Assembly: GCF_049257235.1 (NCBI RefSeq)
Contig: NZ_JBMMUF010000002.1
Coordinates: 371,593-435,592 of the forward strand
Source: Pseudoalteromonas sp049257235
GTDB taxonomy: Bacteria > Pseudomonadota > Gammaproteobacteria > Enterobacterales > Alteromonadaceae
DNA: 64,000 nt
Reading direction: 5' to 3'
The notes under the pieces are model-generated. The model did not search any database, had not been told where the DNA came from, and saw only the letters and a list, made by a program, of their open reading frames with translations. Below are positions 9,322-18,362 of the stretch, piece by piece. The position numbers were made by a program, and so were the translations under genes. Within the stretch, counting starts at the first letter, position 1. Every line of letters starts with the position of its first letter.

Positions 9322-9585
9322 TCAGTCTGTATCGATAACAATATCGCCCTGTGGAACGCTACAGCAAAGTAGAATTTCACCTTCGCGTACAAAGGCGAGG
9401 GGTTCATGGGTATAGCTTACTTGACCGCTTTTTAATACCGCGCGGCATGCGCCACAAAACCCTTCACGACATTGATAAGCTGGCGTCTCGCCTTGGAGCT
9501 CCACACTGCGCAACAAAGAACCGTTGTCTTGACGAAATATCAGTTCCTTACCGTTAAATGTGATTTTGCTGTCGTGTGTTGGCAT
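9322..9585 (-). CDS. yfaE: 2Fe-2S ferredoxin maintaining the NrdB cofactor
   Basis: An 87-residue plant-type ferredoxin. The cluster ligands are in CREGFCGACRAVL plus the later LCCSVPQ, the spacing seen in YfaE. E. coli YfaE (84 residues) supplies electrons to maintain and regenerate the diferric-tyrosyl radical of NrdB. The gene lies 68 bases downstream of nrdB on the same strand, the usual nrdAB-yfaE order. A hairpin terminator lies in that gap, so yfaE is probably expressed by read-through at a lower level than nrdB. Confidence 0.93.
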   Translation of the reverse strand: MPTHDSKITFNGKELIFRQDNGSLLRSVELQGETPAYQCREGFCGACRAVLKSGQVSYTHEPLAFVREGEILLCCSVPQGDIVIDTD

Positions 9586-9615
9586 GGGGAAGGTGTGTTG
9601 GTATGAGGTTACAAT

Positions 9616-9645
9616 AGAAAATAAGGGCTCCAGGCTAGGAGCCCT
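9616..9645 (-). terminator. Terminator or attenuating hairpin between nrdB and yfaE
   Basis: Stem AGGGCTCC / GGAGCCCT around a 6-base loop at 9624-9645. Read on the minus strand it is followed by TTATTTTC. It would partly uncouple yfaE from nrdB. Confidence 0.7.
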
Positions 9646-9653
9646 AAGCTCAT

Positions 9654-10784
9654 TTATAGATCGAAATCACCAAAGTCATTGGCATCGACTTGTGAGTCAA
9701 TTTGACCAACAAGGTATGAACTAATTTCTGCTTCTTGAGGTGCAACCTGTACGTTGTCAGACACTAACCATGAGTTGATCCATGGGATAGGGTTACTCTG
9801 AATTTCAAACTGTGCGGGCAGACCAATTGCTGTCATGCGAACGTTAGTGATGTATTCAACATATTGACACAAAATATCTTTGTTTAAGCCAATCATTGAA
9901 CCATCTTTAAATAGGTATGCCGCCCATTCTTTTTCCTGTTGTGCAGCATCAGCGAACATTTGAATCGCTTGTTCGCGGCACTCGGCAGCGATATCAGCCA
10001 TTTGCGGGTCGTCTTTACCTTCTTGCATAATGTTCAAGATATGCTGAGTACCTGAGAGGTGCAGCGCTTCATCGCGAGCAATAAGCTTGATGATTTTTGC
10101 GTTACCTTCCATCAACTCACGCTCTGCGAATGCAAAAGAGCAGGCAAATGATACATAAAAACGGATAGCTTCGAGGATGTTGATCGACATCATCGCCAAA
10201 TATAAGCGCTTTTTAAGCTCATAGAGTGACACATCAACCACTTCGCCGTTTACAGTATGTTGGCCTTCACCATAAAGGTTATACAAAGACGTAAGGTGAA
10301 TGAGGTCATCATAGTAACGAGTCACTTCGTCCGCACGTTCATTAATCTTGTCGTTAGTAACGATGTCGTCAAAAATAACTTCAGGAGACTGAGTCACGTT
10401 GCGAATGATGTGCGTGTAAGAGCGGCTGTGAATCGTTTCACTGAATGCCCATGTTTCAATCCAAGTCTCTAATTCTGGTAACGATACAATCGGTAACAAA
10501 GCAACGTTTGGTGAGCGGCCTTGAACACTATCAAGTAGCGTTTGATACTTAAGGTTACTTAAGAAAATGTGGCGCTCATGCTCTGGCAGTGATTGAAAAT
10601 CGACGCGGTCTTTACTTACATCAACTTCTTCTGGACGCCAGAAAAACGAGAGTTGTTTCTCAATCAGCTTTTCAAAAATAGGGTACTTTTGTTGGTCATA
10701 GCGCGAAACGTTCACCGTTTGTCCGAAAAACATCGGCTCTTTCAGTTGGTCATTACGGGTACGGCTAAAGGTGGTGTATGACAT
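9654..10784 (-). CDS. nrdB: Class Ia ribonucleotide reductase beta subunit NrdB
   Basis: Small subunit of aerobic ribonucleoside-diphosphate reductase; it houses the diiron site and the stable tyrosyl radical that starts catalysis in NrdA. The 376-residue length equals E. coli NrdB and similarity is high throughout. The radical-site segment FSETIHSRSYTHIIRN includes the iron ligands Glu and His and the radical Tyr near residue 122. The second Glu/His pair lies in IARDEALHLSGTQH. The C-terminal tail that docks on NrdA (YLVGQIDSQVDANDFGDFDL) is intact. The gene lies 69 bases downstream of nrdA in one operon. Confidence 0.98.
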   Translation of the reverse strand: MSYTTFSRTRNDQLKEPMFFGQTVNVSRYDQQKYPIFEKLIEKQLSFFWRPEEVDVSKDRVDFQSLPEHERHIFLSNLKYQTLLDSVQGRSPNVALLPIVSLPELETWIETWAFSETIHSRSYTHIIRNVTQSPEVIFDDIVTNDKINERADEVTRYYDDLIHLTSLYNLYGEGQHTVNGEVVDVSLYELKKRLYLAMMSINILEAIRFYVSFACSFAFAERELMEGNAKIIKLIARDEALHLSGTQHILNIMQEGKDDPQMADIAAECREQAIQMFADAAQQEKEWAAYLFKDGSMIGLNKDILCQYVEYITNVRMTAIGLPAQFEIQSNPIPWINSWLVSDNVQVAPQEAEISSYLVGQIDSQVDANDFGDFDL

Positions 10785-10818
10785 AGTCGTAGATTCTCAA
10801 TACTCAAAAGTTACAACC

Positions 10819-10847
10819 CAGCAGAGCGGCTTTATCACCGCTCGCTG
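10819..10847 (-). other. Hairpin in the nrdA-nrdB spacer
   Basis: CAGC-A-GAGCGG pairs with CCGCTCGCTG around an 8-base loop, with one bulged A. No T-run follows on the minus strand, so it is more likely an mRNA stability or processing element than a terminator. Confidence 0.4.
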
Positions 10848-10853
10848 TTATTA

Positions 10854-13136
10854 TTATATTTTACAAGCGCCGCCTTCGCAGCCATCGTCTGCTTGTGGGG
10901 TGAGCTCATCTTGCGCATCAGACGCACCATCACGGGTGTTGTGATAATACAGAGTCTTAACGCCTAACTTGTACGCAGTCAGTAGATCTTTAAGCAGCAG
11001 CTTCATAGGAACTTTACCGCCTTCGAACTTATTTGGATCATAGTTGGTGTTCGCTGAGATTGTTTGGTCAACGAATTTCTGCATGATACCAACAAGTTGT
11101 AGGTAACCATCGTTTGATGGAATATCCCACAATAGCTCGTATTGATCTTTGAGCGCTTCATATTCAGGCACGACTTGCTTCAAGATGCCATCTTTAGACG
11201 CTTTAACACTGATATGACCACGAGGAGGTTCAATACCATTGGTTGCGTTTGAGATTTGCGATGACGTCTCTGAAGGCATTAACGCTGACAAAGTAGAGTT
11301 ACGCATACCATGTGCCACTATGCTCTCGCGTAGAGAGTCCCAATCAAGGTGCAATGGCTCGTCGCATACAGTGTCTAAGTCTTTTTTGTATGTATCAATT
11401 GGCATAATGCCTTTGGCATACGTGGTTTCATTAAACTTAGGACATGCACCTTTTTCTTTGGCAAGTTCATTTGACGCTTTCATCAGATAGTATTGAATCG
11501 CTTCAAATGTTTTGTGTGTGAGTGCATTGGCGCTACCATCGGAATAACGTTTACCGTTTTTCGCGAGGTAATAGGCAAAGTTGATAACACCTACACCGAG
11601 TGTACGACGCCCCATGGTTGCATTGTATGCAGCCGGAACAGGGTACTCTTGATAATCTAATAAGTTATCAAGCGCGCGTACAGCAAGCTCAGCGAGCTCT
11701 TCTAACTCATCTAACGAGTTGATTGCACCAAGGTTAAATGCAGATAACGTACACAGAGCAATTTCGCCTTCTTCATCATTAACATGACTTAATGGCTTAG
11801 TTGGCAGTGCAATTTCAAGACACAAGTTAGACTGGCGAATTGGTGCAACCTTAGCGTCGAAAGGACTGTGTGTATTACAGTGGTCAACGTTTTGTAGGTA
11901 GATACGACCCGTGCTCGCACGCTCTTGTAAGAACATTGAAAATAGCTCAATCGCTTTAATACGCTTCTTACGAATCGACTCATCTTGCTCATATTTAACA
12001 TACAGCTCTTCGAATTTTTCTTGGTCTTCGAAGAACGCATCATATAGACCAGGCACATCAGATGGGCTAAATAACGTGATGTAGCCATCTTTAATAAGAC
12101 GGGTGTACATAAGTTTGTTGAATTGAACACCATAGTCAAGATGACGCACACGGTTATCATCTACACCACGGTTGTTTTTAAGCACTAATAAGTTTTCAAC
12201 CTCTAAGTGCCACAATGGATAGAATAATGTGGCTGCACCGCCGCGTACACCGCCTTGTGAACAGCTTTTAACCGCTGTTTGGAAGTGCTTGTAGAATGGG
12301 ATACATCCAGTGTGATAAGCCTCACCATTGCGAATTGGGCTACCCAGTGCACGAATACGCCCTGCGTTGATGCCAATACCTGCGCGCTGAGACACATATT
12401 TAACAATCGCTGAAGACGTTGCGTTAATTGAGTCTAGGCTGTCATCACACTCGATTAATACACACGAGCTAAATTGACGGGTAGGGGTGCGCACACCTGA
12501 CATGATTGGTGTTGGCAATGAAATCTTAAATTGTGAAACCGCATCGTAGAAACGTTTAATGTAATCAAGACGCGTTTCTTTTGGATAAGCTGAGAATAGG
12601 CTTGCAGCGACCAATATATAGAGGAACTGTGCGCTTTCAAAAATCTCACCAGTCACGCGGTTCTGTACAAGGTATTTACCTTCTAACTGCTTAACTGCCG
12701 CGTAGCTAAAGTTAAGATCGCGTGAGTGATCGATAAAGTTATCCATTTGCTCAAATTCTGATTGTGTGTAATCAGCGAGCAAATGCTGGTCATAACGTTT
12801 GTCTTCTACAAGCTTAACAACGTGGTCATACAGTTTTGGTGGCTCAAATTGACCGTACGCTTTTTTGCGTAGGTGGAAAATGGCCAGGCGCGCTGCAAGG
12901 TATTGGTAATCTGGAGTATCCTTTGAGATCAAATCTGCCGCTGACTTGATAATTGTCTCATGAATATCTTCTGTACGGATACCGTCATAGAATTGAATGT
13001 GTGATTTTAATTCAACCTGTGAAACAGACACATTGCTTAGACCTTCAGCAGCCCATGCAATTACGCGGTGGATTTTATCTAGATCCAACGCTTCCTTACG
13101 TCCGTCACGTTTGCTAACAGATAACTGTTGATTCAT
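10854..13136 (-). CDS. nrdA: Class Ia ribonucleotide reductase alpha subunit NrdA
   Basis: Large catalytic subunit reducing ribonucleoside diphosphates to deoxy forms. It is 760 residues long (761 in E. coli). The N-terminal ATP-cone (SVSKRDGRKEALDLDKIHRVI) is present, so dATP feedback inhibition is expected. The active-site region has SSCVLIECDDSLDSI and the NLCLEIALPTKPL segment with the catalytic Cys and Glu. The C-terminal redox pair that accepts electrons from thioredoxin or glutaredoxin is in the terminal DGCEGGACKI. The 500-base upstream region carries NrdR-box-like repeats and a DnaA box. Confidence 0.98.
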   Translation of the reverse strand: MNQQLSVSKRDGRKEALDLDKIHRVIAWAAEGLSNVSVSQVELKSHIQFYDGIRTEDIHETIIKSAADLISKDTPDYQYLAARLAIFHLRKKAYGQFEPPKLYDHVVKLVEDKRYDQHLLADYTQSEFEQMDNFIDHSRDLNFSYAAVKQLEGKYLVQNRVTGEIFESAQFLYILVAASLFSAYPKETRLDYIKRFYDAVSQFKISLPTPIMSGVRTPTRQFSSCVLIECDDSLDSINATSSAIVKYVSQRAGIGINAGRIRALGSPIRNGEAYHTGCIPFYKHFQTAVKSCSQGGVRGGAATLFYPLWHLEVENLLVLKNNRGVDDNRVRHLDYGVQFNKLMYTRLIKDGYITLFSPSDVPGLYDAFFEDQEKFEELYVKYEQDESIRKKRIKAIELFSMFLQERASTGRIYLQNVDHCNTHSPFDAKVAPIRQSNLCLEIALPTKPLSHVNDEEGEIALCTLSAFNLGAINSLDELEELAELAVRALDNLLDYQEYPVPAAYNATMGRRTLGVGVINFAYYLAKNGKRYSDGSANALTHKTFEAIQYYLMKASNELAKEKGACPKFNETTYAKGIMPIDTYKKDLDTVCDEPLHLDWDSLRESIVAHGMRNSTLSALMPSETSSQISNATNGIEPPRGHISVKASKDGILKQVVPEYEALKDQYELLWDIPSNDGYLQLVGIMQKFVDQTISANTNYDPNKFEGGKVPMKLLLKDLLTAYKLGVKTLYYHNTRDGASDAQDELTPQADDGCEGGACKI

Positions 13137-13285
13137 TGTTGTAGCCCATAATTATAATTAGTTTTCATAGCGCACAGCTGGAAAATGCTTTTCAGCTCTG
13201 TTTGGAGCGTGGCAAAGAGTCATTGTGTCACTCGCACATCGGCTCTAACTCCGTTACTCAGTGATTTAAACTGGGTAACATTTAA

Positions 13286-13332
13286 ACACTAGATATGGTG
13301 TTTTAATCTCTGTGACTCACAAGATAGTGGGG
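13286..13332 (-). promoter_or_regulatory. Proximal NrdR-box pair upstream of nrdA
   Basis: ACACTAGATATGGTGT at 13286-13301 is close to the NrdR consensus ACACWATATNTWGTGT. A weaker copy, TCACAAGATAGTGGGG, begins exactly 31 bases later at 13317. NrdR boxes normally occur as pairs about 31 bases apart, three helical turns, so the spacing supports the second weak site. NrdR would repress nrdAB when deoxynucleotides are plentiful. Confidence 0.65.
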
Positions 13333-13370
13333 TCTGAGAACATTTGCAAGCACAGATCTTAATGATAATC

Positions 13371-13379
13371 TGTGGATAA
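13371..13379 (-). promoter_or_regulatory. Consensus DnaA box upstream of nrdA
   Basis: TGTGGATAA on the plus strand is the exact complement of the DnaA box TTATCCACA. E. coli nrdAB is also DnaA-controlled from boxes upstream of its promoter, linking dNTP supply to replication initiation. Here a single perfect box lies about 235 bases upstream of the nrdA start. Confidence 0.65.
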
Positions 13380-13541
13380 CTAAGGTCTGTTAGTGACCGT
13401 TAACCTTAAAGCATTTTTAATGCTGACTATTGTCGGAAATCAACGGTAAAAAAACAAATTTAATGATTTTTTCGTGCTGCAATCGAATGATTTTTTTATA
13501 AGCAGATCGGTCAGCATTTACACATCGGATGAGAGTCGAAA

Positions 13542-13622
13542 ATACAATATCTGGTGTGTAAAATATAGATACACACCAGATATAGTGTTTTGAGCAATTC
13601 ATCTAACACTAGATGTAGGTGT
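13542..13622. promoter_or_regulatory. Distal cluster of three NrdR-box-like repeats
   Basis: Three related motifs lie just beyond the ubiG stop codon: ATACAATATCTGGTGT at 13542, ACACCAGATATAGTGT at 13573 and ACACTAGATGTAGGTGT at 13606. The spacings are 31 and 33 bases. The middle one is nearly perfect. They are more than 400 bases from the nrdA start, so either a distal nrdA promoter lies here or NrdR loops between the two clusters. The rest of the 13137-13636 gap shows no gene. Confidence 0.65.
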
Positions 13623-13636
13623 TTGGCACCCGCTTA

Positions 13637-14344
13637 TTAGAGCTTTTCAAAGTGCAGGATGTAATTGACGCCTAAGTCTTGCCCGAGCGTATATTGTTTT
13701 GTGAAAGGATTGTAACTTAGACCGGCACTGTGACGTACTTTTAGGCCGGCTTGTTCTGCCCACTGAATGAGCGTAGATGGGCGAATAAATTTGTTATGAT
13801 CGTGTGTGCCTTCAGGAACAAGCTTTAACAGCTGCTCAGCACCTACGATTGCAAACAAGTAGGCTTTAGCGGTTTTATTCAACGTTGAAAAGTAAACATC
13901 AGCCCCTGGTTTAGCTAGCGCAGCGGCGCTACTAATAATAGATTGTGGGTCTGGCACATGTTCGAGCATTTCCATGCACGTCACGACGTCAAATCGTTCA
14001 GGGTTCTCATTGGCATATTGCTCAGCCGTGATTTGTTGATAATCAACCTTAACGCCAGACTCCAGGCTATGTAACTTGGCAACGTTCAATGGCTCTTTAC
14101 CCATATCGATTCCGGTAACTTTGGCACCTAACTTAGCCATGCTCTCAGCCAATATACCGCCACCACAGCCTATATCTAATGTTTCTTTTTCTGCTAGGCC
14201 TTGCGCGTGCTGGGCGATAAAGTCTAAACGTAACGGATTAATTTCGTGCAGTGGTTTGAATTCTCCATCCATATCCCACCAGCGGTCTGCGATAGCTTCA
14301 AATTTCGCAATTTCGTCACTATCCACATTTTGATGTTCGGTCAT
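13637..14344 (-). CDS. ubiG: Ubiquinone biosynthesis O-methyltransferase UbiG
   Basis: Catalyses both O-methylation steps of ubiquinone synthesis at the inner membrane. I chose the ATG at 14344 (235 residues, MTEHQNVDSDEIAKFEAI) because it aligns with E. coli UbiG (HNVDHEEIAKFEAV). It follows a GAGGAAG ribosome site; the in-frame extension to 14401 would add 19 unrelated residues. The SAM-binding motif is LDIGCGGGILAESMA, and CMEMLEHVPDP is the family post-motif. GEFKPLHEINPLRLDFI is a strong UbiG signature. The gene is divergent from gyrA, as in E. coli. Confidence 0.96.
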   Translation of the reverse strand: MTEHQNVDSDEIAKFEAIADRWWDMDGEFKPLHEINPLRLDFIAQHAQGLAEKETLDIGCGGGILAESMAKLGAKVTGIDMGKEPLNVAKLHSLESGVKVDYQQITAEQYANENPERFDVVTCMEMLEHVPDPQSIISSAAALAKPGADVYFSTLNKTAKAYLFAIVGAEQLLKLVPEGTHDHNKFIRPSTLIQWAEQAGLKVRHSAGLSYNPFTKQYTLGQDLGVNYILHFEKL

Positions 14345-14538
14345 AAAAAACTTCCTCGTGTTTCTGAGGCCATTATACGAGGGGGAATTGCAAAATCGCA
14401 AAGATTTAGCGCCTGTAAAATCAAAAATAATGTGGTAGCATGGCCTGAGATAATAACGACAATAGGTCTAGCAAGCAGATAGGGCACGATGCCTTATGCT
14501 TTTGCGCTAAGATCTAAACAAGAAGGAAAGTGAAATCA

Positions 14539-17163
14539 ATGACTGATCTCGCCAATGAAGTCCTTCCGGTTAATATTGAAGATGAGTTAAAAAATTCATA
14601 CCTCGATTACGCGATGAGTGTAATCGTTGGTCGTGCGCTACCCGATGTCCGTGACGGCTTGAAGCCTGTACACCGTCGTGTGCTGTTCGCTATGAATGAA
14701 CTCCGCAATGACTGGAACAAACCATATAAAAAGTCAGCACGTGTAGTGGGTGACGTTATCGGTAAATATCACCCACATGGTGATAGCGCAGTGTACGACA
14801 CAATCGTACGTATGGCACAGCCGTTTTCGCTACGTTACATGCTGGTGGATGGCCAAGGTAACTTTGGTTCTGTTGATGGAGACTCGGCCGCTGCGATGCG
14901 TTACACCGAAGTGCGCATGTCTAAGCTTTCCCAAGAGTTACTTGCAGACTTAGAAAAAGAAACGGTTGATTATGTGCCTAACTATGACGGCACGGAGCAA
15001 ATCCCAGACGTTCTTCCTACAAAAGTACCAAATTTACTCGTCAATGGTTCTTCAGGTATTGCCGTGGGTATGGCAACCAATATTCCTCCACACAACCTGA
15101 CAGAAGTGGTAAACGGCTGTTTAGCACTTATAAAGGAACCTGAAACAACCATTGAAGAGCTGATGGAATATATTCCAGGCCCAGATTTCCCAACTGCGGC
15201 TATCATCAATGGTAAAAAAGGCATCGAGCAAGCTTATAAGACAGGCCGTGGTAAGGTATACATTCGTGCCCGTGCTGAAGTAGAAGTTGACGAGAAAACA
15301 GGTCGTGAAACGATTATCGTTCATGAGATCCCGTATCAAGTTAACAAAGCACGTCTGATCGAGAAGATTGCAGAGCTAGTAAAAGAGAAGAAGATTGAAG
15401 GCATTAGTGCACTTCGTGACGAATCCGATAAAGACGGTATGCGTATTGTTATCGAGATTAAACGTGGTGAAGTGGGCGAGGTAGTCCTTAACAACCTGTA
15501 TGCACAAACACAAATGCAAACTGTGTTCGGCATCAACATGGTTGCGCTAGATGGTAACCAGCCTAAGTGTTTTAATCTTAAAGAAATGCTAGAAGCCTTT
15601 ATCTTACACCGTCGCGAAGTTGTTACCCGCCGTACGGTGTTTGATTTACGCAAAGCCCGTGAGCGTGCTCACACTCTTGAAGGCTTAGCTATTGCGCTAG
15701 CTAATATCGACCCAATCATCGAGTTGATCCGTAAGTCACCTACTCCAGCTGAGGCGAAGCAGGCATTAGTTGCACGTCCTTGGGAGTTGGGCAATGTTAA
15801 ATCAATGCTTGAAAAAGCGGGTGATAACGCGGCACGCCCAGACTGGCTTGCAGATGACCTCGGTATTCGCGACGGTCAATACTATCTATCAGAGCAGCAA
15901 GCACAAGCGATCCTTGAGTTACGCCTACATAAGCTAACAGGTCTTGAGCACGAAAAGATCCTTGATGAATATCAAGAGCTCTTAGAGCTTATCGCAGAGC
16001 TTCTTCACATCCTTGGTTCTCCAGAGCGATTGATGGAAGTAATTCGCGATGAATTGGTGACAATTAAAGAGACATATGGCGATGAGCGCCGCACTGAAAT
16101 TAGTGCCGCTGCGCATGATATCAGTCTTGAAGATTTGATCACTGAAGAAGACGTTGTGGTGACGTTGTCACATGAAGGTTATGTGAAATATCAGCCTCTG
16201 AGCGATTACGAAGCTCAGCGCCGCGGTGGTAAAGGTAAATCAGCAACTAAGATGAAAGATGAAGACTTTATCGAACGTCTGCTTGTTGCTAATACCCACG
16301 ATACTATTTTGTGCTTCTCGACAGCAGGCCGCTTATATTGGCTGAAGGTATATCAGTTGCCACTAGCAAGCCGCGCAGCTCGCGGTAAGCCAATTGTTAA
16401 CTTATTACCACTTGAAGCTGATGAACGTATTACAGCTATTCTGCCTGTACGTGACTACGAAGCAGACAAATATGTATTCATGGCCACAGCTCACGGTGTG
16501 GTTAAGAAGACACCTCTTGTAGATTACTCACGTCAACGTGCGAGCGGTATCATTGCTGTTAACCTTAAAGACGGCGATAGCCTCATCGGTGTTGATATCA
16601 CCGATGGCTCAAATGAAGTGATGCTCTTTACCGATGCAGGTAAAGTGGTACGCTTTAGCGAAGAACATGTTCGTTCAATGGGCCGCACAGCAACCGGTGT
16701 TCGTGGTATTAAGATGCCAGATGACGTATCTGTCGTATCGCTTATTGTTCCGCATACAGACGGTGCAGTATTGACGGTTACTGAGAACGGTTACGGTAAA
16801 CGTACAGAGCTTGCTGAATACCCAACTAAAGGTCGTGCAACGCAAGGTGTAGTATCAATCAAAGTCAGTGAACGTAACGGTCGCGTTGTGGGTGCTGTTC
16901 AGGTTGATGACAACGATGAAATCATGATTATTTCAAACCGCGGTACATTAGTACGTACCCGCGTTAACGAAGTGTCTATGGTTGGTCGTAACACCCAAGG
17001 TGTTATTTTGATCCGTACTGTTGACGGCGAGCAGGTTGTTGGTTTACAACGTATCGAAGAGATCGACGAAGATGAATTTCCTGTAGAGCAAGGGGATGAC
17101 GCTGATACTGGGGAGCAAACACCAGTAGCTGAGGCAGATAACCCTGAGCAAGATACAGAGTAA
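14539..17163 (+). CDS. gyrA: DNA gyrase subunit A
   Basis: Breakage-reunion subunit of gyrase, which introduces negative supercoils. The start is ATG at 14539 (874 residues, MTDLANEVLPVNIEDELKNS), which aligns with E. coli GyrA; the upstream GTG at 14530 sits too close to the AGAAGGA site. The quinolone-determining region reads GKYHPHGDSAVYDTIV with Ser83 and Asp87, the sensitive form. The catalytic tyrosine lies in AAMRYTEVRM near residue 122. The C-terminal DNA-wrapping pinwheel contains the GyrA-box QRRGGKG near 560, and the tail is acidic. A strong terminator follows. Confidence 0.98.
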   Translation: MTDLANEVLPVNIEDELKNSYLDYAMSVIVGRALPDVRDGLKPVHRRVLFAMNELRNDWNKPYKKSARVVGDVIGKYHPHGDSAVYDTIVRMAQPFSLRYMLVDGQGNFGSVDGDSAAAMRYTEVRMSKLSQELLADLEKETVDYVPNYDGTEQIPDVLPTKVPNLLVNGSSGIAVGMATNIPPHNLTEVVNGCLALIKEPETTIEELMEYIPGPDFPTAAIINGKKGIEQAYKTGRGKVYIRARAEVEVDEKTGRETIIVHEIPYQVNKARLIEKIAELVKEKKIEGISALRDESDKDGMRIVIEIKRGEVGEVVLNNLYAQTQMQTVFGINMVALDGNQPKCFNLKEMLEAFILHRREVVTRRTVFDLRKARERAHTLEGLAIALANIDPIIELIRKSPTPAEAKQALVARPWELGNVKSMLEKAGDNAARPDWLADDLGIRDGQYYLSEQQAQAILELRLHKLTGLEHEKILDEYQELLELIAELLHILGSPERLMEVIRDELVTIKETYGDERRTEISAAAHDISLEDLITEEDVVVTLSHEGYVKYQPLSDYEAQRRGGKGKSATKMKDEDFIERLLVANTHDTILCFSTAGRLYWLKVYQLPLASRAARGKPIVNLLPLEADERITAILPVRDYEADKYVFMATAHGVVKKTPLVDYSRQRASGIIAVNLKDGDSLIGVDITDGSNEVMLFTDAGKVVRFSEEHVRSMGRTATGVRGIKMPDDVSVVSLIVPHTDGAVLTVTENGYGKRTELAEYPTKGRATQGVVSIKVSERNGRVVGAVQVDDNDEIMIISNRGTLVRTRVNEVSMVGRNTQGVILIRTVDGEQVVGLQRIEEIDEDEFPVEQGDDADTGEQTPVAEADNPEQDTE

Positions 17164-17168
17164 TGATT

Positions 17169-17194
17169 AAAAAGCGGCTTCGGCCGCTTTTTTT
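17169..17194 (+). terminator. Intrinsic terminator after gyrA
   Basis: AAAGCGGC-TTCG-GCCGCTTT: a perfect 8-base stem closed by a stable TTCG tetraloop and followed by a run of T, 8 bases after the gyrA stop. Confidence 0.93.
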
Positions 17195-17279
17195 ATCCCT
17201 TATATAAAATTAATTCAATTCAAACACAATGCATAGGCGCGTATTGTAGTGGTACGCGATGTGGAATGAGGAAGTAGTA

Positions 17280-18362
17280 ATGAGCGTATATAACTTTTGT
17301 GCCGGCCCAGCAATGTTACCGCAAGCAGTAATGAAGCAAGCGCAGCAAGAGTTTTTAGATTGGCAAGGCTTAGGTGTGTCAGTGATGGAAGTAAGTCATC
17401 GTGCTGAACCGTTTTTATCAATGGCCAAAGAGTGTGAGGCACGCCTGCGCCGCTTAATGAATATCAGCGACGACTATGCCGTACTCTTTATGCACGGTGG
17501 TGGTCGTGGCCAGTTTGCAGCAGTGCCTTTAAATTTGCATTTAGGCGATGCTCCTGCTGTTTATATCAATACCGGCATTTGGTCTGATGGTGCGGCTAAA
17601 GAAGCACAAAAATATACAGACGTCATCGAAATCAATGTTCGTGATGATCAAGATGGACAGTTTGCAGTAAAACCAGTGTCACAATGGCAATTACCGCAAA
17701 ACGCAAGTTATATCCACTATTGTCCTAATGAAACCATAGACGGTGTTGAGTTATTTGACGTACCAACCCATCCAACTGCGCCTATCGTCGCTGATATGTC
17801 CTCGATGATTTTGTCGCGAGAAATTGATGTTAACCAATTTGACGTTATTTACGCTGGTGCTCAAAAGAATATCGGGCCGTCGGGTTTAGCGATTGTGATA
17901 GTGCGAAAAACGCTGTTGCAAAGAAAAGGCCTACCTCGCCCCGGTATCCTTGATTACACAGTTGAGGCCGAGCAAGGGAGCATGTATAACACGCCACCCA
18001 CGTTTGCTTGGTACCTAGCAGATGTCGTATTTAAATGGTTGGAAGAAAATGGCGGTGTGCCAGCTATGCAGCGTCATAATAAAAACAAGGCGGCCATCTT
18101 GTATGATTACATTGATAATTCAGACTTTTATACAAATAAGGTTGATAAAGCCTGCCGCTCATTGATGAACGTTCCTTTTTGGCTTAACGATGAAAGTTTG
18201 AATAAACGCTTTTTGGACTTATCAAAGCAAGCCGGCTTGTTAGCCTTAGAAGGGCACAGATTTGTTGGCGGTATGCGAGCGAGTATCTACAACGCAATGC
18301 CAGTAGCGGGGATTGAAGCACTTGTTACCTTTATGGATGAATTTGCGAAGGAGCATAGTTGA
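17280..18362 (+). CDS. serC: Phosphoserine aminotransferase SerC
   Basis: PLP enzyme making 3-phosphoserine, and in the B6 pathway phosphohydroxythreonine. The ATG at 17280 gives 360 residues (362 in E. coli), starts MSVYNFCAGPAMLP, and follows a GAGGAAG ribosome site; an in-frame ATG 21 bases upstream adds only a nonconserved heptapeptide. The PLP lysine is in VIYAGAQKNIGPSG. HYCPNETIDGV and the MHGGGRGQF cofactor segment are family signatures. The stop overlaps the aroA start (TGATG), the classical serC-aroA operon. Confidence 0.97.
   Translation: MSVYNFCAGPAMLPQAVMKQAQQEFLDWQGLGVSVMEVSHRAEPFLSMAKECEARLRRLMNISDDYAVLFMHGGGRGQFAAVPLNLHLGDAPAVYINTGIWSDGAAKEAQKYTDVIEINVRDDQDGQFAVKPVSQWQLPQNASYIHYCPNETIDGVELFDVPTHPTAPIVADMSSMILSREIDVNQFDVIYAGAQKNIGPSGLAIVIVRKTLLQRKGLPRPGILDYTVEAEQGSMYNTPPTFAWYLADVVFKWLEENGGVPAMQRHNKNKAAILYDYIDNSDFYTNKVDKACRSLMNVPFWLNDESLNKRFLDLSKQAGLLALEGHRFVGGMRASIYNAMPVAGIEALVTFMDEFAKEHS

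Noticed and set aside
14345..14401. 19-residue longer UbiG
   Set aside because: The added residues have no counterpart in the family, and the ribosome site lies inside the extension, just upstream of the ATG at 14344.
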